The translations under genes were made by a program, and so were the position numbers. The notes below the pieces were generated by a model. That model did not search any database. It saw only the letters and a list, made by a program, of their open reading frames with translations, and had not been told where the DNA came from. Positions 45,019 to 54,187 of a stretch of 64,000 nt of DNA are shown here, one piece after another. This stretch comes from Palsa-1447 sp964509885. GTDB taxonomy: Bacteria; Verrucomicrobiota; Verrucomicrobiia; Opitutales; Opitutaceae. Location of the stretch: assembly GCA_964509885.1 (NCBI GenBank), contig CAZDZL010000018.1, positions 1 through 64,000 of the forward strand. Direction: 5' to 3'. Numbering within the stretch: the first letter of the stretch is position 1; each line of letters begins with the position of its first letter.

Positions 45019-45330
45019 ATGTCCACGAACCTCACCAAACGCGAGATCGTGTTGGAGATCTACCGAAAGGCTGGATTCCCGCAGAAACAGATCGTCGATA
45101 CGGTCCAACAGACCCTCGACATCGTACAAAAGGCACTGTCCGAGGGCCGCAACGTCGAGTTGCGTAACTTTGGCGTTCTGGAAGTCCAGGTGCGCAAGCA
45201 GCGGGTCGGCAGAAACCCCAACAAGCCCGAGGCGGAAGTCATCATTCCGCAGCGAGCCGTCGTCAAGTTCAAGGCGGGCAAGATTCTCAAGCAACAGCTT
45301 AAGAAGCTCGACCTGAGCACTCTACTCTGA
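45019..45330 (+). CDS. HU/IHF-family DNA-binding protein
   Basis: 103 residues. The helical N-terminus (LTKREIVLEIYRKAGF) dimerises, and the arm region contains RNFGVLEVQVRKQRVGRNPNKP, with the Arg and Pro used to bend DNA. Usual length for the family is about 90-100 residues. It is preceded by an AT-rich region that may hold its promoter. Confidence 0.9.
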   Translation: MSTNLTKREIVLEIYRKAGFPQKQIVDTVQQTLDIVQKALSEGRNVELRNFGVLEVQVRKQRVGRNPNKPEAEVIIPQRAVVKFKAGKILKQQLKKLDLSTLL

Positions 45331-45397
45331 CGGCGATCCGCGCCGGCGCACTTTTGGTTCGCCCTGCGCCGGGCGCGTTGCAACGTGTCCGTCGCTG

Positions 45398-46714
45398 ATG
45401 GCCGCGTTCCAGACCCTTCCCGGGTTTCGGGATTTCTATCCCGAGGACCTCGCTAAGCGAACCCACATCTTTCGCCTCTGGCGCCAGACCGCGTCCGCAT
45501 TCGGCTTCCAGGAGTACGACACGCCGGTTCTCGAGCCGCTCGAGTTGTATAAGGCGAAGTCGGGGGACGAGATAGAGGGCCAGCTCTTCAGCTTCACGGA
45601 CAAGGGCAAGCGGGAGGTCGCGCTTCGACCGGAGATGACCCCGAGCGTCTGCCGGCTGGTCGGCGAGAGGGCCGGCTCCCTCAAGCGGCCGATCAAATGG
45701 TTCAGCATCGCCGACTTCTACCGGTACGAGCGCATGCAGAAGGGAAGGGGGCGCTGCTTCTCCCAGCTGAACGCGGACATCTTCGGCGAGCCAGGGCCGG
45801 AGGCGGAGGTTGAGCTCATTGCGCTCCTCATCCAGTGCCTGCGCGCGTTCGGCCTGACGGAGAAGGACTTCTGCGTGCGCCTGAGCGACCGCAAGCTCTG
45901 GCTCCACTACCTGGGATTCCTGGGCCTCGATGGGGCCCGCATCCAGGCGCTCCTCGGGGCTGTCGACAAGGTGGAGAGGCACGGCAACGACGCCTTCATG
46001 GGCTATGAGGAGGCCTTTGGGCCGCTCGCGGGCGACCTGAGGGAGCGCGTCCTGTCCTTCATGCGGATCCGCTCCCTAGGCGAGATTGAGGGGATGCTCG
46101 GGGCCGCCGGAGCCTCGGGTGAGCTGGCCTCGAGGCTCGCGGACTGGCGCAAGCTCCTGGGCGGCCTGGAGGCCATGGGGCTGGCCGACTACGTCCAGGT
46201 GGACCTCGGCGTCGTGCGCGGGCTGGCCTACTACACGGGCTTCGTGTTCGAGGCCTACGACAGGAAGGGCGAACTTCGGGCGATCGCCGGCGGCGGGCGC
46301 TACGACGACCTGGTGGAGAAGCTTGGCGGCTCGCAGCTGCCGGCGGTCGGCTTTGCCATCGGCGACATGACCTTCGCCCTCCTGCTTGAGGAGCGCGGCC
46401 TTGCGCCGGTTGTCTCGAGCGCCCCGGACATCTACTGCGTCATCGGCGGCGTGGCGGAACGCAGGGAGGCGTTCGCGGACATCCACAGCCTGCGCGCCGG
46501 GGGCTACCGCGTCGAATACCCCATGAGGGATGTCTCGCTAGGGAAACAGTTCAAGGCGGCCGTGGAGTCGGGGGCGAGGATCGCCCTCATCTACGGCGGC
46601 GACGAGATCGCGAGGGGAGTCGTCAAGATGCGCGACCTGTCCGACAAGACGGAGCGGGAGTTCGCCTTGGCTGAAGTCGAGGCCAACGTCCGCGCGCATT
46701 TCGGCGGGAGCTAG
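45398..46714 (+). CDS. hisS: Histidyl-tRNA synthetase
   Basis: 438 residues, class II. LPGFRDFYPEDLAKR is the family start, VALRPEMTPSVCRLV is motif 2, LGVVRGLAYYTGFVFEAYD is the HisA-like segment and AIAGGGRYDDLVE the motif binding histidine. The anticodon-binding domain is at the C-terminus. The stop codon abuts the stop of the acyltransferase on the other strand within CTAGCTAG. Confidence 0.95.
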   Translation: MAAFQTLPGFRDFYPEDLAKRTHIFRLWRQTASAFGFQEYDTPVLEPLELYKAKSGDEIEGQLFSFTDKGKREVALRPEMTPSVCRLVGERAGSLKRPIKWFSIADFYRYERMQKGRGRCFSQLNADIFGEPGPEAEVELIALLIQCLRAFGLTEKDFCVRLSDRKLWLHYLGFLGLDGARIQALLGAVDKVERHGNDAFMGYEEAFGPLAGDLRERVLSFMRIRSLGEIEGMLGAAGASGELASRLADWRKLLGGLEAMGLADYVQVDLGVVRGLAYYTGFVFEAYDRKGELRAIAGGGRYDDLVEKLGGSQLPAVGFAIGDMTFALLLEERGLAPVVSSAPDIYCVIGGVAERREAFADIHSLRAGGYRVEYPMRDVSLGKQFKAAVESGARIALIYGGDEIARGVVKMRDLSDKTEREFALAEVEANVRAHFGGS

Positions 46715-47971
46715 CTAGTGCGCCCGCTGGAAGGCGCGAGAGAGAATCCCTCGGACCATACGGTCCGTGAGCAGACCGACCCTGCCTGACAAGGTGATGG
46801 AAGGCCTATCGCAAAGAAACAGGAGAGCCGTTGCCGCGATAAGCGAGACGGCAAGGAAGAGTGCCAGCGACAGAGCCACCGTCCATGAATAGGGCAACCC
46901 AATGTGGAGCATGGCCAGGGCGCCCGAGCAAACAACGGACAACAGGAGCGGAGAGTGGATGAGGTACAACGGGTAGGAAATCTCACCCAGGAATTGAAAT
47001 GCCCTGGACGAGAGCATCCGCCGAAATGAAAGACTGGACTTGGCGGCCACCAAGATGAGCATCGCGCCCAGGGAATGGTAAAAGGTTATTGGCGTGTGTG
47101 GAAGAGGAACCCATTGCACCATGGGAAGCGTTCCCACGGTAAAGGGGCGCACAATGCTCCAAGGGGTGCCGCTGAAGGGGATGGTCCCCAGGAAGAGGCC
47201 CGCCGCCAGCATCACGCCAGCCGCCCCTGACCCCACCTTCCGGTGCAGCTGCGTCAGATATAGCAGGGCGCCGAACGCAAACAATCCAAGGTACGAGGTG
47301 CATCCCACGGCCAGCAATGCGCAAAGAAGGGCGATCCGGGAAATCCCATGCGTCTTTGAGCACAGGGTGCGAAAGCCGGGCAGAGTGAAAGCGGCGATAA
47401 GCATCACCGAGCCCCAAAACTCAAGACGCATGGTCCAGAGGACATCATCATAGGGCATTTGGGTCGGCTTCAAGGCCACCAGGGAGCGGTACAGCCCATC
47501 CCGCAGGGCCCCACCCAGCGAGGGAGACTGCAACATTTTTGTGGCAAGCCACGTGGATTTTGTGACAGCCGCGAGGCGTTGGTTCTCCATGAGGCCTCCC
47601 GCAAGGAGGGCATACGAAATCAGACAGGCCACCAGGATGGTAGGCGTAAATCGGACGTAGCGCTTGGATAGAAGCGCCAAGCTCCCCAAGCTGGTGCTGG
47701 AGAAGGATCGAGAAAGAACGTAGCCACTCAGCGCGAGGAAGACGCACACCGACAGACTCCCGGCCAATGGCAGCAGGAACGGCGCCCCGGACACGTGCAG
47801 GTCCCAAGGAACGCGACTGTCTTTCGCGTCCCCCGAGAAAAGTGCGAAATCAAACGTGACGATCCCATGGGCGACAATGACCAGCAATGCGGCAAACCCG
47901 CGCAAACCGTCCAGCTCGGTCTCTCGGCCCGGCTTGGCGGCGTCACCTCCCTTGCAATTCGCGCCGGTCAT
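46715..47971 (-). CDS. Membrane acyltransferase 3 family protein (OafA-like)
   Basis: 418 residues from ATG 47971 (TTG one codon earlier). ELDGLRGFAALLVIVAHG with its conserved Arg-Gly and catalytic His starts the family; about ten membrane helices follow and LGEISYPLYLIHSPLLL is the late conserved motif. Members put acetyl or other acyl groups on O-antigen or exopolysaccharide. Its base composition is visibly less GC-rich than the neighbours, suggesting acquisition by transfer between hisS and cdd. Confidence 0.82.
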   Translation of the reverse strand: MTGANCKGGDAAKPGRETELDGLRGFAALLVIVAHGIVTFDFALFSGDAKDSRVPWDLHVSGAPFLLPLAGSLSVCVFLALSGYVLSRSFSSTSLGSLALLSKRYVRFTPTILVACLISYALLAGGLMENQRLAAVTKSTWLATKMLQSPSLGGALRDGLYRSLVALKPTQMPYDDVLWTMRLEFWGSVMLIAAFTLPGFRTLCSKTHGISRIALLCALLAVGCTSYLGLFAFGALLYLTQLHRKVGSGAAGVMLAAGLFLGTIPFSGTPWSIVRPFTVGTLPMVQWVPLPHTPITFYHSLGAMLILVAAKSSLSFRRMLSSRAFQFLGEISYPLYLIHSPLLLSVVCSGALAMLHIGLPYSWTVALSLALFLAVSLIAATALLFLCDRPSITLSGRVGLLTDRMVRGILSRAFQRAH

Positions 47972-48185
47972 CAAAGTCAGCCAGCATTAATGGCGACCCA
48001 TCCTGCATGCGACGTATTTCCGGGATGCGCTCGAGCTCATCCCGGCTAGAAGCAGGGGGCGTCCCGACGCCTTCTCCCCGGGGAGCTCTTTGCAGGGGGG
48101 GTCGACTGCAAGGTCCCTTGAAGCCCGGCTCCCGTCGGGCCAGCAAGGCCCTGACACGGATCCCTCTTCCCATGGGGGACTACGC

Positions 48186-48596
48186 CTAAGGCAGATCGCC
48201 GGGCCCGAACGCGGCCGGCAGGAGCGCCGACATCCGCGTCTCGATCCGGTTCTTCGTGTCGCAGACGCTGATAACGAGCGCCTCGGGGCCGAACTCGTGG
48301 ATCACCTGGCGGCAGGCGCCGCAGGGAGCAGTCGGCAGCGGCGTCGGCGTGAAGACGGCGACGGCCCTGACGGCCTTCTCACCCGCCGCGACCGCGGTGA
48401 AAATCGCCGTCCGCTCCGCGCAGTTGCAGAGGCCGAACGAGGCGTTCTCGACGTTGCACCCGGCGTAGATTCGCCCTGACCCGGCGAGGACCGCGGCGCC
48501 GACCGGGAACCGAGAATACGGCGCGTAGGCCTTTCCCGCCGCGGCGCGCGCGGTCTTCTCAAGCCTGCGGAGGGCGGCGTCGGTGATCTTCGGCAT
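48186..48596 (-). CDS. cdd: Cytidine deaminase
   Basis: 136 residues. The zinc site is CNCAERTA plus TAPCGACRQ, and GAAVLAGSGRIYAGCNVENASFG precedes it with the catalytic Glu in CAERT. It deaminates cytidine and deoxycytidine for pyrimidine salvage. It lies 31 bases downstream of kbl on the same strand. Confidence 0.93.
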   Translation of the reverse strand: MPKITDAALRRLEKTARAAAGKAYAPYSRFPVGAAVLAGSGRIYAGCNVENASFGLCNCAERTAIFTAVAAGEKAVRAVAVFTPTPLPTAPCGACRQVIHEFGPEALVISVCDTKNRIETRMSALLPAAFGPGDLP

Positions 48597-48627
48597 GCGG
48601 ATGGGGAAAGGGGTGCCGCCTGCGGGC

Positions 48628-49818
48628 CTAGCCCGCGAGCTCTTTCTGCGTCTCGGCGAAGGCCCGGATCGCCGTCTCCAGGTCCGCGCGGCTGTGCGCG
48701 GCGCTCACCTGCGTGCGGATCCGCGCGGCGCCCTGCGCGACCACGGGGAAGAAGAAGCCGATCACGTAGACACCCTTCTCGAGCATCCTGGCCGCAAAGT
48801 GCTGGGAGAGCGCCGCGTCGCCCAGCATCACGGGCACGATCGGGTGTGTCCCGGGCCGGATCGTGAGCCCCGCCCCGGCGAGGCCCTCGCGGAAGAACCG
48901 CGTGTTGGCGTGAAGCTTCTCCCGGAGCTCCGGGGAGCGGGTGATCAGGTCGATGGACGCGATGGAGGCCGCCGCGATCGACGGGGGGATCGAGTTCGAG
49001 AAGAGGTAGGGGCGCGAGCGCTGGCGAAGGAGCTCGATGATCTCGCAGCGCCCGCTCACGTAGCCCCCCGTGGCTCCCCCTAGGGCCTTGCCGAGCGTCC
49101 CTGTCACGATGTCGACCCGGTCGACGACCGAGAAGTGCTCGGGCGTGCCGCCGCCGTTGGGGCCCATGAAGCCGACTCCGTGGCTGTCGTCGACCATGAC
49201 CAGGGCGCCGTGGCGCTCGGCGACGTCGCAGATATCGCGAAGGGGCGCGATGTACCCGTCCATCGAGAACACCCCGTCCGTGACGACGAGCTTGAAGCGG
49301 GCGCCTGCCTTGCCGGCCTCGTCGAGACGCGCCTCCAGGTCGGCGGTGTCGCAGTTCCTGTAGCGGTAGCGCTTCGCCTTGCACAGGCGGATCCCGTCGA
49401 TGATCGACGCGTGGTTCAGCTCGTCGCTGATCACGGCGTCCTCCTCGCCGAGGAGCGTCTCGAACACGCCGCCGTTGGCGTCGAAGCAGGAGGAGTACAG
49501 GAGGGTGTCGTCCGTGCCGAGGAACCGGCTCAGGCGCTCCTCCAGGTGCTTGTGGATCTCCTGGGTGCCGCAGATGAACCGGACCGAGGCGAGCCCGTAG
49601 CCCCAGCGGTCGAGCGCCGCGTGGGCCGCGGCGATGACGTCCGGGTGGTCGGCCAGACCGAGGTAGTTGTTGGCGCAGAAGTTCAGGACGCGCGCGCCGC
49701 CGGAGACGGCGATGTGGGCCCCCTGGGGTGTCGCGATCACCCGCTCGCGCTTGGTGAGGCCCGCGGAGCCGATCGCGGAAAGGACCTTCTGCAGGTGCTC
49801 CTTGTACGACGGGGTCAT
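48628..49818 (-). CDS. kbl: Glycine C-acetyltransferase (2-amino-3-ketobutyrate CoA ligase)
   Basis: 396 residues, PLP-dependent alpha-oxoamine synthase. LNFCANNYLGLADHP, FICGTQEIHKHLE and ELNHASIIDGIRLC are signatures, and the PLP Lys is in TGTLGKALGGATGGY. It splits 2-amino-3-oxobutyrate with CoA into glycine and acetyl-CoA. tdh lies 13 bases upstream, forming the two-step threonine degradation operon. Confidence 0.95.
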   Translation of the reverse strand: MTPSYKEHLQKVLSAIGSAGLTKRERVIATPQGAHIAVSGGARVLNFCANNYLGLADHPDVIAAAHAALDRWGYGLASVRFICGTQEIHKHLEERLSRFLGTDDTLLYSSCFDANGGVFETLLGEEDAVISDELNHASIIDGIRLCKAKRYRYRNCDTADLEARLDEAGKAGARFKLVVTDGVFSMDGYIAPLRDICDVAERHGALVMVDDSHGVGFMGPNGGGTPEHFSVVDRVDIVTGTLGKALGGATGGYVSGRCEIIELLRQRSRPYLFSNSIPPSIAAASIASIDLITRSPELREKLHANTRFFREGLAGAGLTIRPGTHPIVPVMLGDAALSQHFAARMLEKGVYVIGFFFPVVAQGAARIRTQVSAAHSRADLETAIRAFAETQKELAG

Positions 49819-49831
49819 GTTCGCCGCGGGC

Positions 49832-50872
49832 TCAGTCCCAGTTGAGGATGATCTTGCCGCTCTTGCCGGAGCGCATGAGGTCGAAGCCCCGCTGGAAGTC
49901 GGTGAAGGCCATCCGGTGCGTGATCACCGGGGAGATGTCCAGGCCGCTCTGGATCATCGCCGTCATCTTGTACCAGGTGTCGTACATCTCGCGCCCGTAG
50001 ATGCCGCGGATCGTGAGCATGTTGAAGACGACCTTGTTCCAGTCGACCGGGGCCGCGGCCGGCATGATCCCGAGGAGCGCGATCCGGCCGCCGTGGGCCA
50101 TGTTGTCGATCATGTCGTTGAGGGCCCTCGGGTTGCCGGACATCTCGAGGCCCACGTCGAAGCCCTCCTTCATCCCGAGCTCCGCCTGGACGTCCGGCAG
50201 GCGCTCGCGGGAGACGTCGACCACCCGGGTCGCCCCCATCCTCGAGGCGAGGGTCAGGCGGTCGGGGTTCGTGTCCGTGACGACGATCTTGCGGGCCCCG
50301 CAGTGCTTCGCGATGGCGGTCGCCATGCAGCCGATGGGGCCCGCGCCCGTGATCAGGACGTCCTCGCCGATGAGGTCGAACTGGAGCGCCGTGTGGGTCG
50401 CGTTGCCGAGCGGGTCGAAGCAGGAGAGGACGTCCAGCGGGATGGCCGGGTCCACGGGGACGGCGTTCGTCGCCGGGATGCAGAGGAACTCGGCGAAGGC
50501 GCCGTTGCGGTTCACGCCGACGCCCTTCGTGTCCTTGCACAGGTGCCTGCGGCCCGCGAGGCAGTTGCGGCAGACCCCGCAGACGATGTGGCCCTCGCCG
50601 TCCACAAGGTCGCCCTTCTGGAAGCGCTGCACGGAGGCGCCCACCTCCTCGATGACCCCGACGAACTCGTGGCCGATCACCATGGGCGTCTTGATGGTCT
50701 TCTGGGCCCAGTCGTCCCAGTTGTAGATGTGGACGTCGGTGCCGCAGATGGAGGTCTTCTTGATGCGGATCAGAACGTCGTTCGGCCCCGGCACGGGCAC
50801 CGGGACCTCGGTCAGCTCGAGGCCGGGGCCCGGCCTCACCTTGGAAATCGCCCGCATGGTCTTAGCGCTCAT
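49832..50872 (-). CDS. tdh: L-threonine 3-dehydrogenase
   Basis: 346 residues of the zinc alcohol dehydrogenase family. SICGTDVHIYNWDDWAQ holds the catalytic zinc Cys, MVIGHEFVGVI the next ligands, GHIVCGVCRNCLAGRRHLC the structural zinc Cys, and GAGPIGCMA binds NAD. It oxidises threonine to 2-amino-3-oxobutyrate for Kbl. First gene of the kbl pair; divergent from dgt. Confidence 0.95.
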   Translation of the reverse strand: MSAKTMRAISKVRPGPGLELTEVPVPVPGPNDVLIRIKKTSICGTDVHIYNWDDWAQKTIKTPMVIGHEFVGVIEEVGASVQRFQKGDLVDGEGHIVCGVCRNCLAGRRHLCKDTKGVGVNRNGAFAEFLCIPATNAVPVDPAIPLDVLSCFDPLGNATHTALQFDLIGEDVLITGAGPIGCMATAIAKHCGARKIVVTDTNPDRLTLASRMGATRVVDVSRERLPDVQAELGMKEGFDVGLEMSGNPRALNDMIDNMAHGGRIALLGIMPAAAPVDWNKVVFNMLTIRGIYGREMYDTWYKMTAMIQSGLDISPVITHRMAFTDFQRGFDLMRSGKSGKIILNWD

Positions 50873-50988
50873 TCGTCAGGTCAGAACGTTGCCCCGGATC
50901 GCCCCCGAAACAACCCCGAACCGCCTTTATGACTGGCATGTCCGGGGTTGCCTCCGGCGCGCGGCTTTGCTCTAGGTGCCCCCGAGCG

Positions 50989-52257
50989 ATGACCAACAGA
51001 TTCTACGGGGCCTTTGACACCGAGACCTTGGGCGGGGCCCGCAAGAGCGACTACCGGAGCGCGTTCCAGATCGACCGCGACCGCATCATCCACGCGCACG
51101 CGTTCAGGAAGCTCCAGTCGAAGACCCAGGTCTTCCTCTCGGGCGAGCACGACGTCTACAGGACGAGGCTCACCCACTCGATGGAGGTCGCCCAGATTGG
51201 CCGCTCGATCTGCCACTTCCTGCGGACGCTCAGGGGCCCGCTCGCGGACGACTTCCACATCGACTCGGACCTGGTCGAGGCCGCCTGCCTCGCGCACGAC
51301 CTCGGGCACCCTCCGTTCGGGCACTCGGGCGAGCGGACGCTGCAGGAGCTGATGGGCCGCTGGGGAGGGTTCGAGGGCAACGCCCAGACGCTGCACCTCC
51401 TGACCCAGACCATGTACCAGGACCGCTCGGGGGTCCGCGGGATGCAGCCGACGCGCGCGCTCCTGGACGGCGTCCTCAAATACAAGACGCTCCACCGGCA
51501 GTTCCGGTCTCCCCCGCAGAACCACTTCCTCTACGACACGCAGAGGGACGCCCTCGGCTTCGTCTTCGGCGGCACGGCCGTGCCGCGGACTCTGGCGCCC
51601 GGGGAGAGGCTGAACGCATTCAAGAGCGTCGAGTGCCAGATCATGGACTGGGCCGACGACGCGGCGTACTCGCTCAACGACATCGTGGACGGCGTGAAGA
51701 CCGGCTTCCTCACGGTCGACCGGATCCAGGCCTGGGCCGACGAGAAGGTCGGCGACGCCCAGGGCCTGCGCCTCCTGGACGAGCTGCTCGACGCGATCCG
51801 CCGGGAGCGGGTCGAGGGCGTCCTCTCGTCCCGCATCGGCGCCTTCATCACGTCCTGCCGCCTGAGGGAGAGGGCGAACTTCATGTCGGGGCGGACAAAC
51901 CGCTACCGCTACGAGCTCGTGGTGGCGCCGGAGGCGCAGCGCCAGGCGCTCTTCTACAAGGCGCTCGCCAACGACATCATCTTCGAGAGCCCCCCGCTCC
52001 AGCAGATGGAGCACAAGGCCCGCAAGGTCCTCTTCGACCTGTGGGACTCGTGCTGGCGCAACTACGTGGAGCCCGGCAGGCGCGTCGTGCGGATCCTGCC
52101 GCCGGCGGTGGGCCGGCTGGTCGACGGCGCGAAGGGCAGGAGGGCCAAGGCGAGGCAGATCTGCGACTGGCTGGCCGGCCTCACGGACGGGATGATCGTT
52201 CGCACCCACCGCCGGCTGTTCGACCCGGAGTTCGGGTCGATCCGCGACCTCAGCTGA
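50989..52257 (+). CDS. dgt: dGTP triphosphohydrolase-like HD protein
   Basis: 422 residues from ATG 50989. The HD metal site is RLTHSMEVAQIGRSI, LAHDLGHPPFGHSGE and the Asp in QIMDWADDAAYSLND. RDRIIHAHAFRKLQSKTQVF is the usual N-terminal dGTPase segment. Members cleave dGTP or other dNTPs to the nucleoside and triphosphate. Exact nucleotide preference is not predictable. Confidence 0.9.
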   Translation: MTNRFYGAFDTETLGGARKSDYRSAFQIDRDRIIHAHAFRKLQSKTQVFLSGEHDVYRTRLTHSMEVAQIGRSICHFLRTLRGPLADDFHIDSDLVEAACLAHDLGHPPFGHSGERTLQELMGRWGGFEGNAQTLHLLTQTMYQDRSGVRGMQPTRALLDGVLKYKTLHRQFRSPPQNHFLYDTQRDALGFVFGGTAVPRTLAPGERLNAFKSVECQIMDWADDAAYSLNDIVDGVKTGFLTVDRIQAWADEKVGDAQGLRLLDELLDAIRRERVEGVLSSRIGAFITSCRLRERANFMSGRTNRYRYELVVAPEAQRQALFYKALANDIIFESPPLQQMEHKARKVLFDLWDSCWRNYVEPGRRVVRILPPAVGRLVDGAKGRRAKARQICDWLAGLTDGMIVRTHRRLFDPEFGSIRDLS

Positions 52258-52425
52258 CGGGTCTCCCGGTGCAGCGGGCCGGGAGGGCCTCCCCGGGGCG
52301 GTGTCCGGCCCCGATCTTTTGGCCCTTGGCCCCAAAACATTTCAAAAAGGGACAGAAGGCGCCAGCCTCGGTCCTTGCCGCCGCGGGACTCGCCCGGCCC
52401 AGGCAAAATTGAGCGCCCGCTGCCC

Positions 52426-53571
52426 ATGAAAACCCTCTTCTACCTCGGCCTCCTCGGCCTCGTGCTCTTCGAGGTCCTGAACGTCTACTTCATCATGCCC
52501 ATGCCGGGCAGCCAGGAGATGGACAGCCTCGGGCTCGCCTATTTCCTGCACGCTCACCGCTGGGCCTTCCGGGCCCTCTTTGGCGCCCTGGTCGTTCTCG
52601 GGGCTCCCGCCGCGTCCCGCAAGGGGAGCCGCGGGCTCGCCGGCGCCGCGGCGGTGGCGGCGGGGGCCGTGGTCTGGCTCCTCAACTTCCAGATGACCGC
52701 CGACAGGATGTTCCTTCAGCCCTCGAGGCTGACGCTGCTGCCGCGGGGGGCGAACGCCGTCGGCGAAGCCAGCATGGTCCTCGGGATCGAGAGGGGCGGG
52801 GAGGCCAAGGCCTACCCGATCCGCTACCTGGTCTACCACCACCAGGTTCGGGACACGATCGGGGGGACGCCCGTCATCGTGACCTACTGCAGCGTGTGCC
52901 GCACCGGCTGCGTCTTCGAGCCCAGGGTCGACGGGAAGCTGGAGACCTTCCGGCTTGTCGGGATGGACCACTTCAACGCGATGTTCGAGGACGCGTCCAC
53001 CCACAGCTGGTGGCGGCAGGCGACCGGCGAGGCCGTGGCCGGCCCGCGCAAGGGGCTCACCCTTCCCGAGATCGACGCCAGCCAGGTCACCCTCGGCGAA
53101 TGGTTCCGGCTGCACCCGGCGTCGCTCGTGATGCAGCCGGACCTGCCCTCGAAGGAGGGCTACGACACCTACGGCAGATTCGAGCGGGGCCTGAGCACGG
53201 GGGACCTCACGCGCACGGACCGCAAGCCGTGGCTGGCTAAGTCCTGGGTGGTGGGCGTCCAGGCCGGACCCGCCTGCAAGGCGTACGACTGGATCGGCCT
53301 GCGCAGGCTGAGGGTCGTGAACGACAGGGTCGGGGACGTGCCGGTCGTCCTGGCCGTCGCGGCGGACCAGAAGAGCTTCGCCGTCTTCGAGCGCCCGGAC
53401 GGGGCTTCGTTCACGCTGCGCGGGGACGTCCTCCTGGCCAACGGCAGGGAGTATGACTTCTCGGGCCGGGACCTCGCCGCGCCGGCCCGCCGCCTGAGGA
53501 GCCTGAACGCGCACCAGGAGTTCTGGCACAGCTGGCGCACGTTCCACCCCGACACCCAGCGGGACCTGTGA
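52426..53571 (+). CDS. DUF3179 membrane protein
   Basis: 381 residues from ATG 52426. Three or four hydrophobic helices fill the first ~110 residues, then a DUF3179 domain: VYHHQVRDTIGGTPVIVTYC, SVCRTGCVFEPRVDG and, later, THSWWRQATGEAV. The Cys arrangement is CxxCxxxC where many members have CPLCxTAVVF. The domain has been tied to redox or metal-bound periplasmic proteins but has no proven function. It lies between dgt and a convergent HD hydrolase gene. Confidence 0.75.
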   Translation: MKTLFYLGLLGLVLFEVLNVYFIMPMPGSQEMDSLGLAYFLHAHRWAFRALFGALVVLGAPAASRKGSRGLAGAAAVAAGAVVWLLNFQMTADRMFLQPSRLTLLPRGANAVGEASMVLGIERGGEAKAYPIRYLVYHHQVRDTIGGTPVIVTYCSVCRTGCVFEPRVDGKLETFRLVGMDHFNAMFEDASTHSWWRQATGEAVAGPRKGLTLPEIDASQVTLGEWFRLHPASLVMQPDLPSKEGYDTYGRFERGLSTGDLTRTDRKPWLAKSWVVGVQAGPACKAYDWIGLRRLRVVNDRVGDVPVVLAVAADQKSFAVFERPDGASFTLRGDVLLANGREYDFSGRDLAAPARRLRSLNAHQEFWHSWRTFHPDTQRDL

Positions 53572-53587
53572 CGGGCGGGCCGCCGCG

Positions 53588-54187
53588 TCAGGGCGCCGCG
53601 CCGAGGTGGCCGGCGTCCACGGCCTGCGAGATCCTGCGCGCGGCCTCCTCCCACAGGGCCTTCGATCCCTCGGCGATGGAGCCATTGCGCGCGCGCACCC
53701 GGTCGGCCGTCACGCCGTGGCGCTTCCACGCGGCGCCCTCGGTGCCGCAGTTCAGAAGGACGGGCTGGAAGCGGTCGATCGCGGCCGCGAACTTGGCCTC
53801 CGGCGTCGCCTGCTCCTCGAATTCATCCCAGAGAGCGCGGAACGACGCGCACTGGTCCGCGGGGAGAAGCCCGAAGACCCTGTCAGCCGCGCGCGCCTCG
53901 CGCTCGTGCTGGCCCGCCATCCGCGCGGTGTCGTAGGCGAAGGTGTCCCCGGCGTCGATCTCCACGAGGTCGTGGATGATGAGCATCTTCAGGACCCTAA
54001 GGACGTCGAGCCGCGGCTCGTTCGCGTGCTCGGCCAGCACTATCGCCGCGAGGCAGAGGTGCCAGGAATGCTCCGCGTCGTTCTCGGCCCTGCGGCTCTG
54101 GGTGCAGAGCGTCTGCCTGAAGACCTCCTTCAGCTTGTCGACCTCAAGGATGAACCCGACCTGCCTCTCAAGCCGCTCGTGCGTCAT
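53588..54187 (-). CDS. HD-domain hydrolase (YfbR/HDDC2-like)
   Basis: 199 residues. Metal ligands are in RRAENDAEHSWHLCLAA, LIIHDLVEIDAGD and the late AAAIDRFQPVL Asp. The arrangement is that of YfbR-type 5'-deoxynucleotidases and HDDC2 proteins. The start overlaps the end of the OpgC-like gene by 20 bases, so the two are probably co-transcribed. A role in nucleotide clean-up would fit dgt and cdd nearby but is not proven. Confidence 0.85.
   Translation of the reverse strand: MTHERLERQVGFILEVDKLKEVFRQTLCTQSRRAENDAEHSWHLCLAAIVLAEHANEPRLDVLRVLKMLIIHDLVEIDAGDTFAYDTARMAGQHEREARAADRVFGLLPADQCASFRALWDEFEEQATPEAKFAAAIDRFQPVLLNCGTEGAAWKRHGVTADRVRARNGSIAEGSKALWEEAARRISQAVDAGHLGAAP

Noticed and set aside
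47975..48185. A 76-codon minus-strand frame and possible small gene between the acyltransferase and cdd
   Set aside because: No domain, no convincing start and irregular composition; it overlaps the acyltransferase start region. I see no gene or tRNA here.
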